This document shows, one piece after another, positions 11,721 through 22,798 of a DNA stretch of 64,000 nucleotides. The DNA is from Ananas comosus (taxonomy: Eukaryota > Streptophyta > Magnoliopsida > Poales > Bromeliaceae), in contig NC_033631.1 of the NCBI RefSeq assembly GCF_001540865.1, positions 6,146,392 to 6,210,391 of the forward strand, given 5' to 3'. Position 1 is the first letter of the stretch. Each line of letters begins with the position of its first letter. Made by a program: the position numbers and the translations under genes. The notes beneath the pieces are model-generated. The model was not told the origin of the DNA. It saw nothing but the letters and a program-made list of their open reading frames with translations, and did not search any database.

Positions 11721-13109
11721 GCCATCAAGTAAAATGATACCTGCAACCACATCCTCGGCTGCTGCCGCTTCCTCGGTCTGAGCGGCATACAAACGCCCAC
11801 TCGGGGCCTGTCGGAATCCCTCGCTCTAGCGCTCGACGGGTGGCCGCCCAGGCTGGTACTGTGTCGACGGAGTCCCGTGGCTAGCGGCTGGTAGAGCCGG
11901 TGCCAATGTAGTCGACGGTGCCGGTGAAGAACCTCTCGGGCACTCATTCTGAACGTGGCCCTCCTGGCCACACTAGAAGCACCTGCCCGCCCGCTGTGGA
12001 CACTGTGGTGGGTGGTGAGGACCACCGCAGATCACACACAGGGAAGGCCGGCGACGATCAAAACCTCCTCGCTGCGCTGCTGAGCCGCGTCCATGCTGCT
12101 GGCTCCTAGGATGCTTTGGCGGTCTCCTAAAGTGCGTCTGGCTCGCACCCTCAACCGCAGGCCTCTTGGCCTTACCCTTATCCATGGCCTCTCGCCACTC
12201 CTGGACATCCGCCGCACTGCTCTCCACTATGAGCGCGCGATCCACCACTTTCCGGTAGGTTTGGAGGTCAGAGGATTGCACGAACCGGAAAATCAATGGT
12301 CACAACCCTCGCTAAAAAATGCGGGCCTTGTCCTCATCGCCCCGCACGACGAAAGGCACGCAGTGTAGAAGCCGAGAAAACTCCCTCTCGTACTCGGCTA
12401 CAGTCCGGTCTCCTTAGCGCAAGTTGCGCAAGTCCTGCTCTATCTTCCTCTTGACGCTGGTTGGGAAGTAGTGTGCCAACAGAAGCTCCTTGAACTTCTT
12501 CCATGAAATGGCCGCCAAATCAATGCTGTGGTTCTCCTGGAGATCCAACCACCAGCAATAGGCCTCGCTATCCAAGTGGTGTGTGGCGAGCCAAACTCGA
12601 TCTCTCTCCTCCACGAAAGTGTCGCGGAAGAGTTTCTCCATATGCATCAACCACTTCTCCACGATCCAGTGGTCGACCTTCTCGCCATCGAAAATTCGGG
12701 GACCGCACCTTCTGAACTCGTTGAGGCGCTCCATCAATCTGTCCCTCTCCTCTGTAGAAACCGTCATGGGAAAAACTGCCCCCGCCGGAGGCACCTGAGC
12801 TGGTGGTGCCGCAATCGCCCCCTCCTGTGGTGCTGCCGCAGGCGCCGTCCGAGATGTGTCGAGTGCAGGGGACGACCCTCGGGGTGCAACCACCTCCACC
12901 GGCGCGGGTGGCGTAGGATCCTGAGTCTCTCTAGCAGTAGCCTGCTAAAGTAGGAGGTCCTCCAAGCATTTCATCCGCGCCTCCTGTCGACGCGCCGTCT
13001 CTGTCTGCTGAGTCACCATATCAGTGAGGGCTGCAAGCTGGCCCCTCAACTCACGGACCTCGCCGGATACGGAGGTAGCGGAGGTCTTGACCTCCTCTAG
13101 GTTAGCCAT
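11716..13109 (-). pseudogene. Gypsy gag, broken
   Basis: Gag starts at ATG 13109 on the minus strand, about 360 bp inside the primer-binding site. It is interrupted in frame by TAG at 12945-12947 and by further stops near 12415, 12310 and 11971. Visible parts are a short coiled-coil N-terminus, the Gag core (GPRIFDGEKVDHWIVEKW, AYCWWLDLQ, SWKKFKELLLAHYFP) and two zinc knuckles (CVICGGPHHPPQC, then CGQEGHVQNEC directly after a stop). Several stops sit where a glutamine or arginine codon would be expected, consistent with C-to-T decay. It would package the element RNA. Confidence 0.88.
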
Positions 13110-13489
13110 ATTATCCGCCCGGCAGATTGGGAGCGTGTAATCGGCATCGTCACTACAACATCATAGAAGCGTAAGTTAGTAAACTCACGCTATCGAATCC
13201 CCGCTCAAGAAGGTAAAACCCCAAATCATGCGAAAGTAAAGAAGTGTGCTTCACTACTAACTCCCGATGTTACGTTGTCGGCCGCAAACGTAACCCTCCG
13301 CGATGTTAGAAGCCATACACTTCGATTCAACTCTACTTTCTAGAGTTATCCAAAATACCTAATCACGATACTTTCGCTTACAAGTCGAATAGATTTCGTC
13401 TCTCACGACCCTATTTCCTATAGTCCAACCGGCCTAAGGTTTGCTAGGTCCACTAAGACTCTACCCTAGGCTCTGATACCAAAATAATC
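13110..13489 (-). other. Gypsy 5' leader and primer-binding site
   Basis: On the minus strand TGGTATCAGAGCC at 13469-13481 is the initiator tRNA-Met primer-binding site, eight bases after the LTR end at 13490. The rest is untranslated leader resembling 601-788. No other feature is seen. Confidence 0.9.
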
Positions 13490-13662
13490 TGTCACGCCCC
13501 GGGACCCAGCGGAAGTCCGCCCGGCGCGTGCCCAGACCCGCCGTATGTCTAAAACATACAAGGCGTCTAAAACAAAACGATAAAAGAAATAACGAAGCGA
13601 TAAATAAAGCGACAAAGGAGAATATCTAGAAGTATCAGAGCAAAGTATATCTATGAGCTACA
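13490..13662 (-). mobile_element. 5' LTR remnant of the chromodomain element
   Basis: This is the last 173 bp of the LTR (minus strand), ending CCGGGGCGTGACA next to the primer site. It holds the tail hairpin at 13534-13568. It is interrupted at 13662 by another LTR of the same family; the rest is not found before the gap. Confidence 0.85.
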
Positions 13663-14458
13663 TGTCACGCCCCGGGGCCCAGCGGAAGCCCGCACAGCAC
13701 GTGTCCAGACCCGGCATATGTCTAAAACATATAAGGCGTCTACGATATAGCAATAAATAAAATAATAATACAAGAGATCTAGCGATATCAGAGCAAAGTA
13801 CTACTAGAATTTACAACGGGAGAGTACAACAACAGCTAAAATCCACTAAAATAAATCATGAAGTAGAACGACAGAATTCCGAGTACAAATGCTATAAGTG
13901 GTACAATGGCGGTCTCTATACATGGTAACAAAACTCTCTCTCACCAAAAACACAAAAAGAGAGTAGACCACCTAGGAGCAAAGGCAGGCTCCGCATTAAC
14001 TAGCTACGCGACTCCCTCGCCGCGATCCTGTGCCTCCGCCGGTGCTGAAGGCTCTGAAAAAGGTATCAAACAGAGGGCGTGAGAACTATTAAATAATAGT
14101 TCCCAGTGGGCAATTACTGACTTCAGTGAAATGCACCACTAGGCCCAAAACTAAGCACGTAAGGTAAACGAGGCAGGTAAGAATAATATGAACAATTAAA
14201 GCACTGAAAAGGAAGCTCACTATAACATGATGTCACTACTTTCATCAGTAATAATCTACCACATGATCTCTATTTAGCATGGATTTGCGTAAGTAATAAA
14301 CTACCACATGATCTCTACTTAGCATGGATTTGCATAAGTAATAAACTACTATGGCATAATTGCACAAGTATAAGCCGAACATAACAACCACAAGCTAGAA
14401 TGGTAATGTGTCAATATTTACTATTCTAGTCATTGTCTAAATGGCATAGTATGTCACT
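13663..14458 (-). mobile_element. Nested LTR, 3' part, same family
   Basis: A second copy of the LTR end (TGTCACGCCCCGGGG) starts at 13663 inside the first. It matches about the last 800 bp of the solo LTR at 26949-29362 in reverse complement, including the double hairpin at 14083-14147. It is interrupted at 14458 by a third LTR. A direct duplication (catgatctctatttagcatggatttgcgtaagtaataaac-like) occurs near 14265-14345. Confidence 0.8.
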
Positions 14459-14681
14459 TGTCACGCCCCGGGACCGGCGGAGGCCCTCCCGGTAGCGTGC
14501 CCAGACCCGCCATATGTCTACACATATAAGGCGTCTACAAGAAAAGCGGAAGTAAAAGCAAGAGATGGAACAAATGAAAGAAGTGAAGTAACAAGCCACT
14601 AATGATACCAGAGCGAGTAAAGTTCTAACATCTATACTAATAGTAATAGAACATAACTAATACATAAAAGTAAACATAAGT
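14459..14681 (-). mobile_element. Third nested LTR end, cut by assembly gap
   Basis: TGTCACGCCCCGGGACC starts at 14459 inside the previous LTR. The tail hairpin is at 14503-14536. The copy runs into the 100-N gap, so its full length is unknown. Confidence 0.75.
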
Positions 14682-14781
14682 NNNNNNNNNNNNNNNNNNN
14701 NNNNNNNNNNNNNNNNNNNNNNNNNNNNNNNNNNNNNNNNNNNNNNNNNNNNNNNNNNNNNNNNNNNNNNNNNNNNNNNNN
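14682..14781. other. Assembly gap, 100 N
   Basis: The gap has exactly 100 Ns, a conventional placeholder. An LTR lies on the left and Tat-type gag on the right, so the true junction is unknown. Confidence 1.
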
Positions 14782-15683
14782 TTTAGTTAACGACGTGTTA
14801 AATAATCGAAGTTTCAAAAATGAGTCAGCGGCCGCTTCTCTACATTAGGCCGTGAACCGGGCTATATGCTCGACCGCATTCTCGATTTTATCGCCCGAGA
14901 ACTTGTCAAACTTCGACATTTTCCAGTTTGCCGGATACGGATGTTCCACGTCGATGTTCGCGGGATAAGGAGATCTAAACACAGGCCGCATTGCCGGCCT
15001 TGCACCAACTCCGAAAGTATTTCGGATGGCTTCTTTAATCCGTGCGGATATTTCATTATTGTTCCCCTGCAAAGGAATCTGTGCTTGTACTACATTCGGT
15101 CTTTGCGGTAGACAGAAATTCGGTATAATAGGGTTAACTCCTTACATATTCGGAGCCTGCCCCCCAGCCCTTACGCCCACGTTTTGGGGCTGGTAAGCTG
15201 GTAAAGGAGGTAAACCCGATACCATCTCCGACTGCGGGCCGGCGTTTATATTCGCCGACCTATAAGCGGCCCGGAAAGGTGCCATTTGCAGTTGCGCCTG
15301 TGAGACCGCCGGCGTGACGGGATTTTGTTGCAACGGCACATTTAGGGGCCCCTGTTGCCCCCCGTAAGGTTGCTCATTTCGGATAAATAACTGTCTGATT
15401 CGAACAATATTTTCATTGTAGGCCGTGATGGAGACTAGCACCGCGTCTAGTCGAGCGGTACTTTGATGGATATTTGATCTACAGTTTGCAGGACTCGGGT
15501 CATTTGGCCGAGTGCCTGAGTTAGACTCGGCTCTTGATAAGCCGATTGTCCACTAATTTCATTTTCTGCTGGCAATAATGCACAACGACGCTCATCAGCG
15601 TTTTCAGTATTGCTGGTTTGGTCATTCCCGGATGTTCGAGGAACAACTCGATTGCGGAGATTCATGCCATTGTCATTAGCCAT
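14782..15683 (-). pseudogene. Tat-type gypsy gag, 5' part
   Basis: It starts at ATG 15683 (minus strand) with MANDNGMNLRNRVVPR. A frameshift lies near 15445-15465 and an in-frame stop at about 15142-15144. The same protein is present at 42300-43224 (ITRIRQL, GGQQGPL, NPVTPAVSQAQ). The end near the gap contains WKMSKFDKFSGD, the start of the Gag core in which related proteins read PKFxKFxG. The rest is behind the gap. Confidence 0.8.
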
Positions 15684-15723
15684 AGTTTGTATAAAATGAA
15701 AATACAAATTTACCTGGACAAGT

Positions 15724-15741
15724 GTCCCACCGGGCGTGCCA
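15724..15741 (-). other. Primer-binding site of Tat-type element
   Basis: On the minus strand TGGCACGCCCGGTGGGAC lies five bases from the LTR end at 15747. The homologous, more decayed site is at 43261-43276. I do not assign the tRNA with confidence. Confidence 0.7.
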
Positions 15742-15746
15742 AAAAT

Positions 15747-16534
15747 TGTTATGTGCCGAATTCCCTGACCCTTGACCCGATCAAAGATCCTCTTCAGGGA
15801 GCGTGTCAGGATGAAAACGGCTTCAGATAGTGACCCTCGAAGTTTGCGCCCTTCGATTGATCAAGCGATTCGGCTGATGAGGGATCGGATCAGCCGAGTT
15901 TGAAAACCTTTACTATAAATTCGGTTCGGCTAGATGAGCCGAATTAATAAAATGCACAGAGTTTTGGGTCGGCTAATGAGCCGAATATATGGAATACACG
16001 GTAACTGGTCCGCTGAAAGAGCCGAATGCCTTTATATATTAATAAAACAGAGTGTGCCCGAAGGGCATACAGACTTTGAAAATCTAGATTACAACAGAGC
16101 GTGCCCGTGGGGCATACAGACTCCAGATCTAACTTAAAAACTACTCCTAGGAAAGCAGTAAATGTAGGTAAAAAAGATTACATGTAAACTACTCCTAGAA
16201 AATGATAAATGAAGGAAAGAAAAGTATTAAAAATGTGGTGATCTTCTCGTTCAGGGAAGATAAAGATCTCTATTACAGGTTTCAAAGTTACTATTTATAA
16301 TATCTTATCAGCCGACATTATTGGTTGGTTATAGTAGTGGGGGAAGTGGTGTAGCCATGATCATGGAAGTAACGCCCCACTTCATATGGAAGTTACTCCC
16401 CATTTCTCAACAGTTCCCGCCTAAACGCTCTTGACCTTCAGGCGCCTTATTGCGGACTTCTGGTGTACCACGTGTCCTTATTTCTTTAGTCATACGTAGG
16501 TTAGGTCGGCGTGTTAATTTTAATTTTGGCATCA
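15747..16534 (-). mobile_element. 5' LTR of Tat-type element
   Basis: The right boundary uses the TGATGCC start at 16534 on the minus strand; the left is fixed by the primer site. It aligns by eye to the LTR at 43282-43888 (gacccgatcaaa, tgaccctcgaa, aagcgat blocks). It carries repeated ggctnatgagccgaat motifs (15860-16040) and a doubled gtgcccg(a/t)(a/g)ggcatacagact motif at 16051-16125. Confidence 0.65.
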
Positions 16535-17079
16535 ATTGCGACTAAGGACCATTTTGGCACTTCGTAAATGGAGAAGAAGTGCAAGGGTAGATTAGAGAGG
16601 ACTGAATTTATAAGAGTAAGTCTGTCCCCTCGAGATAGGAGTTTGAATTGCCATCCTTGAATTCTTATGTCTAATTTGTTGAAAACATTTATCTAGTCCT
16701 CTTTCTTTAAGCACCTATTAGAGAGTGAGCAACCCAGATACCGAGTAGGTAGAGCTCCGACTTTGCAGTTTAGGATGGCTGGTAAATGCACATTGGACTA
16801 GTAAAACTAGTTGCCATGCTCAATCTAGATTGTTCATTCCAAAAATTCTAACGACTGAATATATTTTTTTTTGTAGTATGGAAGTATTACTCTTAAGCCT
16901 TTGGGCTGAATGAATTCTCAAAAATATATAACGTTCCAATATATCTGAACTTCAAACTTATGTCTAGTAGCTTAGCTGTTAAATTATATACGAATTAAAA
17001 TCGTACCATCTTCCATGATTTCGATTTTCAAACACGGATTATAGATAGTGATTCTTCCTCTGATTTGTCCTCATTCATG
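16535..17079. other. No gene seen
   Basis: This is AT-rich sequence between the Tat-type LTR and the copia LTR. I see no open frame, tRNA, or recognisable repeat end. Confidence 0.5.
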
Positions 17080-17311
17080 ACGTGTTAAAAAGCGGGACAT
17101 TTCCAGTCTATTCCCTTATCCCTGGAGATGGAGCTGTCACAAAAAATTTAGATTACAGTTAGACTGGAACTCCTGTTATATATATAAAATCTAATGTAAG
17201 TATGTGTAATTACGCCTGTCCATCAACAACGTGCTCGGATGCATTCTAATCGTTGGATTGACTGTATCTTTATGGATCGCTTTGAATAAATCTCGTAGGC
17301 CATATCCAACA
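17080..17311 (-). mobile_element. 3' LTR (start) of a decayed copia element
   Basis: On the minus strand the LTR begins TGTTGGATATGGCC at 17311, right after the purine tract AAGTGGGAGAA (17312-17322). This arrangement is typical of many plant copia elements. A TATA-like stretch is at about 17178-17190. The far end was not located with confidence. Confidence 0.7.
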
Positions 17312-17588
17312 TTCTCCCACTTGGCCTAGTGATGTATTCATCATTGTATAGGCGATATAAACTTTTATCAGGTACCTACTAAATTATACAGTTAAAATCT
17401 CCCAGCCGACAAAGGAATCATAATATTTTGATCATAGTAGTTATGTTCCAACAGATGAACATTCCCTTCCATCTATCAAAAATTCGTATTTCTTAATCAA
17501 GCATCTTTATGAGTTACAATTGTATGAACTTTATTATAAGTTCAACTCAGAGTCCAACTTTAGTGCACAATTATACTTTAGTGTACAC

Positions 17589-17665
17589 AATAATACTTTA
17601 TGTGCATATGTGCAAAAATCATAACGNAATAATACTTTATGTGCATATGTGCAAAAATCATAACG
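17589..17665. repeat. Exact 38-bp duplication across a single N
   Basis: 17589-17626 and 17628-17665 are identical and separated only by the N at 17627. This is most likely two overlapping contigs joined without merging, not a biological repeat. Confidence 0.9.
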
Positions 17666-18005
17666 TGTTCTTATTCAAGAAGAAAAAATTCAAACTGTAA
17701 ACGTAGTTAAGATACCTATACAATCAATATGATCCTTATACCTGTTTTCTAGAATGCTTTAGTCATAGGATTAGAGATCATCATCTCAGTCCCAATTTCT
17801 TCTTCTTGTCATATTCTTTCATAGCAATGTATTTTATATCGAACTTTTTGCTGCGATCTGTAATTCGACTAATTGTAATAAAAAACACTAGCAGAGTTAT
17901 CACAATAAATCTTAATTGTCCTGTGATAGAGTCGACAACTCTTAAATCTAAGATAAAATTTCTCAGCCATAAAGCTTGTGACGAAGCCTCATAACAAGTG
18001 ATGAA

Positions 18006-18160
18006 CTATCGACCGTCCCTAGCGCAAGTGGCAAAGGACTTGGTGGTTGGTACCCAAGGACCCAAGTTTGAATCCTAGTTGATTCACATTTTCAGTTAAG
18101 TTTATTTCTAAAATAAAATAAACGAAGCGCGTAGCATGTTACCTATCTCTAAAAAAAAAA
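18006..18160 (+). mobile_element. tRNA-derived SINE, copy 1
   Basis: The copy is about 155 bp with an RNA polymerase III internal promoter: an A-box-like tagcgcaagtgg near 18019 and a B-box-like agtttgaatcc at 18065-18075. It ends in A11 after ctatctct. A 9-bp target duplication AGTGATGAA flanks it (17997-18005 and 18161-18169). It is inserted in the decayed copia RNase H and is homologous to 59653-59812. Confidence 0.9.
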
Positions 18161-18902
18161 AGTGATGAATTTTGCCTCAATAATGGATGTAGTAACTGTA
18201 TCCTACTTAGTGCGCCTCCAAGATATAGTTCCCTGAGCAAGGAATAAAATATATTCCGATGTGGACATTCTAGAATTCGGATATGCAGCAAAATCAGAGT
18301 CCAAATAACTAACCACTTCAAGATGTTCGAAATGCCTATAAGTGAGCATATAGTCCTTTATTCTCTATAAATATCATGACCTTCTTCACAGCTTTCTAAT
18401 GATCAAGGGCAGGGTTGCTTTAGTATCTACCCAACAACCCCACTACATGAGCTATATCAGGCTTGGTATAGACCTGCGCATACATTAAGCTCATCCCTAA
18501 TGTAGAGGCATAGGGTATGCTCTTCATATGCTCTCATTTTAAATTATGGGTAATGTTTTTGATTGAATCTGTCACCTTTCACTATAGGCGTAGCTGTAGG
18601 TGCAAAATTTGCCATATTAAATCTTTTTAGAACTCTTTCGATATAGGCTTTTTGAGATAAACCCTACTGCAAGCTGTCTATAGAAACTGTTGACCCAGTC
18701 AAAACTCTCTTTTAGGAAGCAAGTCGTGAGACAGGTCGTCTCCTGATGATGATCCTTGAATCCACCCAAAACAGAATCAAGCGATCGGCTAAGGAGGGAT
18801 CCGATCAACCAAGTCCGAACACTTGAATATATTTTGACTCAGCTGAATTAGCCGACTGACTTCAATATATTTCGAAAAAATAAAGATGTATAGGAAGATA
18901 TG

Positions 18903-21397
18903 TGTCACGCCCCAATCCCCGCCAATTTGGTCGGGTTCGGGTCACGTCAACAGACGCCGAACGGACAACATCTCCTTTGTCCGCCCAAGGCTCTAACAAC
19001 AAGTATAATTAAGCAATCAACCAAAGTAATTTGCAATTATACAAGGCTTGCACGAGGGCAAGCAACAACGGAAGCGAAAGCTCTAAGCTAAATATACAAC
19101 CATACACAATATTTGATTACATTTAAACCAAATACTTGTAACTAAAACTATTACATTCAATTTACTTTCATTCATAGTTCTTTGTACATCATAATCATTC
19201 TCCAAAAATACAGGAATTGTTTTCAACTTTTACATCTATAAATCAACAAATGAAAGTTGATACATGTACGCAAAAGGGAATGACTAAATGCATAAACTCC
19301 GGTGGCCACTAGCTATGGCGCAATACCCTTCCCTCGATACTCCGCCGCCCGGCTCGCGCTCGGACCTGTAGGGTTAGTGGTGTGAGAACTACAACGAAGT
19401 TCCCAGTGGGTTCGGCAATCGACCTCGCCGACTTACCCACTAGGTCTATTCAGGCATAAGTATTTCAAAGGAAAGGAAAACTGTAAACAATGCTAATGCT
19501 AATACTATGCCTGCAAGAAAGCTGTCAGCGGATATATAAAATCAAATATGAATGATTATGCATGCATGCTCTTTTCATAAGTATACTTTGGCTTTTACCC
19601 AATCTTACCGGTTAACCATCTTAACTCCAATAACTCACAACTCAAAATCCCTTAATAACGGGGGACTCGAACCACCCTAGGGACCGTCTTCTGGGGGGAC
19701 TTTACCACGCCCAGTGGTGACCAACTCCGGAGCGCACCGCCCGATGGAGAGCTACCTCCCTCAAGCTAAGACTTATCGTGAGTATCGATCCAATCCTCAA
19801 CTCGAGGATATATAGCCACTAGTCACAATGCCATTGTCATAATAGATTTCTACCTATTTGTTCATGCCACTTTTTAAGTCATTCTTGTTACGATGCCACT
19901 ACGATTAAACCTTGTTTAACAACCAATGTCTTAATGCCAATCTTGTCTCTATTGTCAATGTCACCTTTGTTTACTATAATTAAGGTCCAAGTCTCACAAT
20001 CTTTAGGGTTCTACTATACATGTCCATTAATCCATCATTCTCTATGTTCAACTACATTAGAAGCATATAAATAAAGTCAAACCAAGGTTCACATGTAAAC
20101 TACCTTATCATGCATGAATGATACTATACAAAGATATGCTCAACAAAGGCGAAATAGACATAAAGGGGAATCCAACGATTCCGGTATGCACCTCCTACCT
20201 TGAATAGTGTAGAAGGGTTGTAGTTCGACTCTCGTGATTTTAGGACGCCTCTCCCGCGACCTATACCAAAAATAGTACCGAATTAGGCTCTATACACAAG
20301 ATCTCTTACTTAACCTATTTCATAACGTCAAACGGAGTTGTTTCACGCGTCGGGAATAACTATAATTAGGTTTCCAAGAGGTCAATCTACCTTGAAAACA
20401 ACCGGAGGCAAAAGCCCCAAAATCCATGCCCTAACAATGCCATAATGGAATTTCTCCTAGATTGATCTCAATCTTAAGCAAAAGTTAGCTTAGATTCAAC
20501 TAGGAAGCATTCTAATACCATCACTAAGCCATTCGTATCATTCCTAGGGCATCTAGCATGATCCCTAGTTATCCACCATGAGAGCACCTTGAAAAACCAT
20601 GGATTTCATGGTGCTCAAGCCTCAAAAGGGTTTCTAAAGCTAGAAATAAACTCAAAACTCTAAAACTTAGGGTTAAATCCAAACCCTAGATGTGCTCTAC
20701 TCTAAAACTTACCTTAGCCCAAGCTCCTCCCAAGGTCCTTCTTGTTAGAGAGCTCCAAGATCCTCCAAAGCCACCAAAATCTCCTTCAATGTCTTCTTCT
20801 CCTTCAATTCCTTGCCCTAGAGCAAGATCTCTAGAGAGAGAAAGAGAGGAATGAGAGAGGGAGAGAGTTGGGGTGTTGGCTGTGAAGGAGAGGGGTGTTG
20901 GGGTAATAACATATTGTGACATTTGCAAGTAAGCCTTCCAAATATCTCTATTTGCAACAGACCTTATTGTTGCTGCCAGACCAAAGTATACCGGTACACG
21001 GGATTTTGTACCGGTACAACTCTGCGTAGAGGCCAAACCGGAGAGCCACTCTCTCGGTTACGCGGGATTTGTACCGGTACATTTTCAAAGTGTTCCGGTA
21101 CACTTCCAATTATTTTTTTTCAAACCCGAGGGCTTACTCTTCTCGGGTTGCAGGGCTGTATCGGTGACAACTCGCTGGTTGTACCGGTACACTTTGCCCA
21201 GAAAGCTGGCTTTGCGCCGTTTTTGATTCTATTTCGCGCCGATCGATACTAAAACCTTTCTAACATCTCTTAAACTCATTTTTAGCCCTTCCAACATTGT
21301 TGGAATGCTAAATGCAACTTGTTCATCCATCTTTTTCGCATACTTTAGTCAATTTGGCTAAAGTTCGATAATTTCTTCCGGGTTTCAATATGTTACA
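18903..21397 (-). mobile_element. Solo LTR, 2.5 kb, with target duplication ATATG
   Basis: The plus text runs TGTCACGCCCC ... TATGTTACA; ATATG flanks at 18898-18902 and 21398-21402. The uninterrupted paralogue at about 43519-43526 (gatatgtctt) gives the empty site. Features by position are the tail hairpin (18963-18982), double hairpin (19383-19442), GA tract (20828-20870), five CCGGTAC palindromes (20986-21191) and head hairpin (21342-21364). No internal region and no ORF with a recognisable domain are present. Confidence 0.95.
20986..21195 (-). promoter_or_regulatory. Cluster of TACCGGTA palindromes in LTR
   Basis: ACCGGTAC cores occur at about 20988, 21009, 21073, 21095 (tccggtac) and 21183, most within TTGTACCGGTACA-like contexts. 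This lies 200-410 bp from the LTR 5' end. Equivalent clusters occur in most of the other large LTRs (see findings). The function is unknown. Confidence 0.6.
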
Positions 21398-21829
21398 ATA
21401 TGTCTTTTTGCTAACTTACTAAGCTCTTAACTACAGGAAAAGCAATAAAATCTACTGTAACTAACAAGAAAATTTATCTTAACACTCCTAGGGAATCGAT
21501 AAGAGTGGAAAATAAAAGAAATTGAAATTGCGGTGGTCTCTTGTACACGAAATGACCTTTTGTGCAGACAAGTTTTGTTTATTTATAATCTTGCCTGCCG
21601 TTATTTAGTTAATCCTTGTCATGGGGGTGTATTTCAGCACGTCCCTTTTTCCTCAGATTATGCCTTAGTAGTTTCTTCCCACGTCTTTAGCTTCATCTAA
21701 AACTGCTTTCCCATTCCAGGCCTCTCTCAACTCCAGGTGTATCACGTGTGGCTTTGTATATGGTTCTTTTATTTCGTCCACGTGGTCCAACCTTTCCTTC
21801 CATGTGACGCCATTTTTGAGGCGCCAATA

Positions 21830-22470
21830 GACCCAGAATTCTTTGAGATGTATTCCTGTGAATGTTTTATGCCAATGACATAAGAAGTTTCATCCATATC
21901 TTTTATCTCAATGTTCTTAGAAAGAAAATCTTTGGTCTTCTTAAGCAAACTCGAATCACTACTTGCAAGGAGAGTATCATTCACGTACAAGATTAAGAAA
22001 ATATATTTACTCCCACTGATCTTAAAGTATATACACTGATCCATGATATTTTCTATGAAACTGAATGTAGTAATTACATCATTAGACTTGATGTACCATT
22101 GGCGAGAGGCCTGCTTGAGCCCATATATGGACTTCTTTAGTCTGCAAACAAGGTGATTGTTTCATTTAAAAAACTCTTCTCCATGGCTGAGCTACAAAAG
22201 CCATGATAATTTTTTATAAATCCTTCTTGAATGCCGGAGACAAGGTTTCATGATAATCAATGTCTTATAAAATGGACATTAAAATGTTCCTTTGTCATAT
22301 AGACCACAGTCATGGTCTCATAATTTTTCATCAATTTTAGTATTGGTTTTTGTGACTCCAACAATGCCCCCCCGGATAGCCACCTGAACAATCGTTTCGG
22401 GTGGCTGGCGTCTCTTTGTTTCAACAACCGAGATTTGGGCACCGCGGGTTCAATTGTTGATGCCATCCCT
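21830..22470 (-). pseudogene. Copia RT 5' half, decayed
   Basis: The minus-strand RT segment includes YVND in place of the catalytic YVDD (about 21976-21987), LLASSDSSLL and FLSKNIEIKDM. It ends at the Tat-type LTR boundary. The segment to about 22200 matches 43889-44270 closely. The Asp-to-Asn change in the catalytic box alone would inactivate RT. Confidence 0.8.
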
Positions 22471-22479
22471 TGTAGTCAC

Positions 22480-22798
22480 ATCACTTGTGGCTTCAACAGG
22501 TCGTGTCTTTGGTCATTTCGTACTTGATTTTCGTCTTTCGACAGGTATGATTTCTAGTGCCTTTTGTCTCATTTAGGGACGACTATGATTTTTTGTGCCT
22601 TTTGTCTCATCTAGGGCATTAATAGCTGCTGTTATATTGTCATTATACATTATTTTGAAATTCCCTTCGACGGATTCGTCTTCTTCCTGCCCTCTTGTTT
22701 CTTCCTTTTTGACTCATTTTCTTCATTCTCAAGGATCTTCTTTTTCAACCCTTTTATTTCTTTTCAAGATCTTCTTCTTCAACTCCAAACTTCTTTCA
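22480..22798 (+). promoter_or_regulatory. Pyrimidine-rich leader before the mobile-domain-like gene
   Basis: A 40-bp imperfect direct repeat (gccttttgtctcat(t/c)tagg) is at 22559-22618. Then a long CT-rich stretch with repeated tcttcttc/ttcaac motifs runs up to ATG 22799, like a plant 5' UTR. No TATA box was identified with confidence. Confidence 0.4.

Larger units (their letters stand above)
17323..18664 (-). pseudogene. Copia RT 3' end and RNase H, heavily decayed
   Basis: Translated in pieces on the minus strand, 18560-18664 shows the end of RT (SQKAYIERVL-like), and 18420-18550 the (Y/P)DIAH-type region. The RNase H core lies about 18180-18310 (ELYLGGALSR, like the family's GGAISWRS). 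The C-terminal KKFDIKY-like motif lies near 17830. Many stops and frameshifts are present. A SINE sits inside the RNase H part. The matching 5' RT half is at 21830-22470. Confidence 0.7.
18665..21829 (-). mobile_element. Solo LTR of Tat-type element inside copia RT
   Basis: Without its own insertion this LTR is about 665 bp (18665-18902 plus 21403-21829) and matches the LTR at 43282-43888 throughout. The flanks AACCC (18660-18664) and GACCC (21830-21834) form a near-perfect 5-bp duplication. The flanking sequence on both sides is copia RT, left half and right half in register, so the LTR sits at a true insertion site. It is interrupted by the solo LTR at 18903-21397. Confidence 0.8.

Noticed and set aside
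8307..12953. Plus-strand ORFs of 60-140 codons across the chromodomain element
   Set aside because: All are antisense to well-recognised gag-pol and carry no domain of their own.
18006..18100. tRNA gene
   Set aside because: The A and B boxes and B-arm are present, but there is no foldable acceptor stem, and an A-tail with target duplication follows. It is a SINE.
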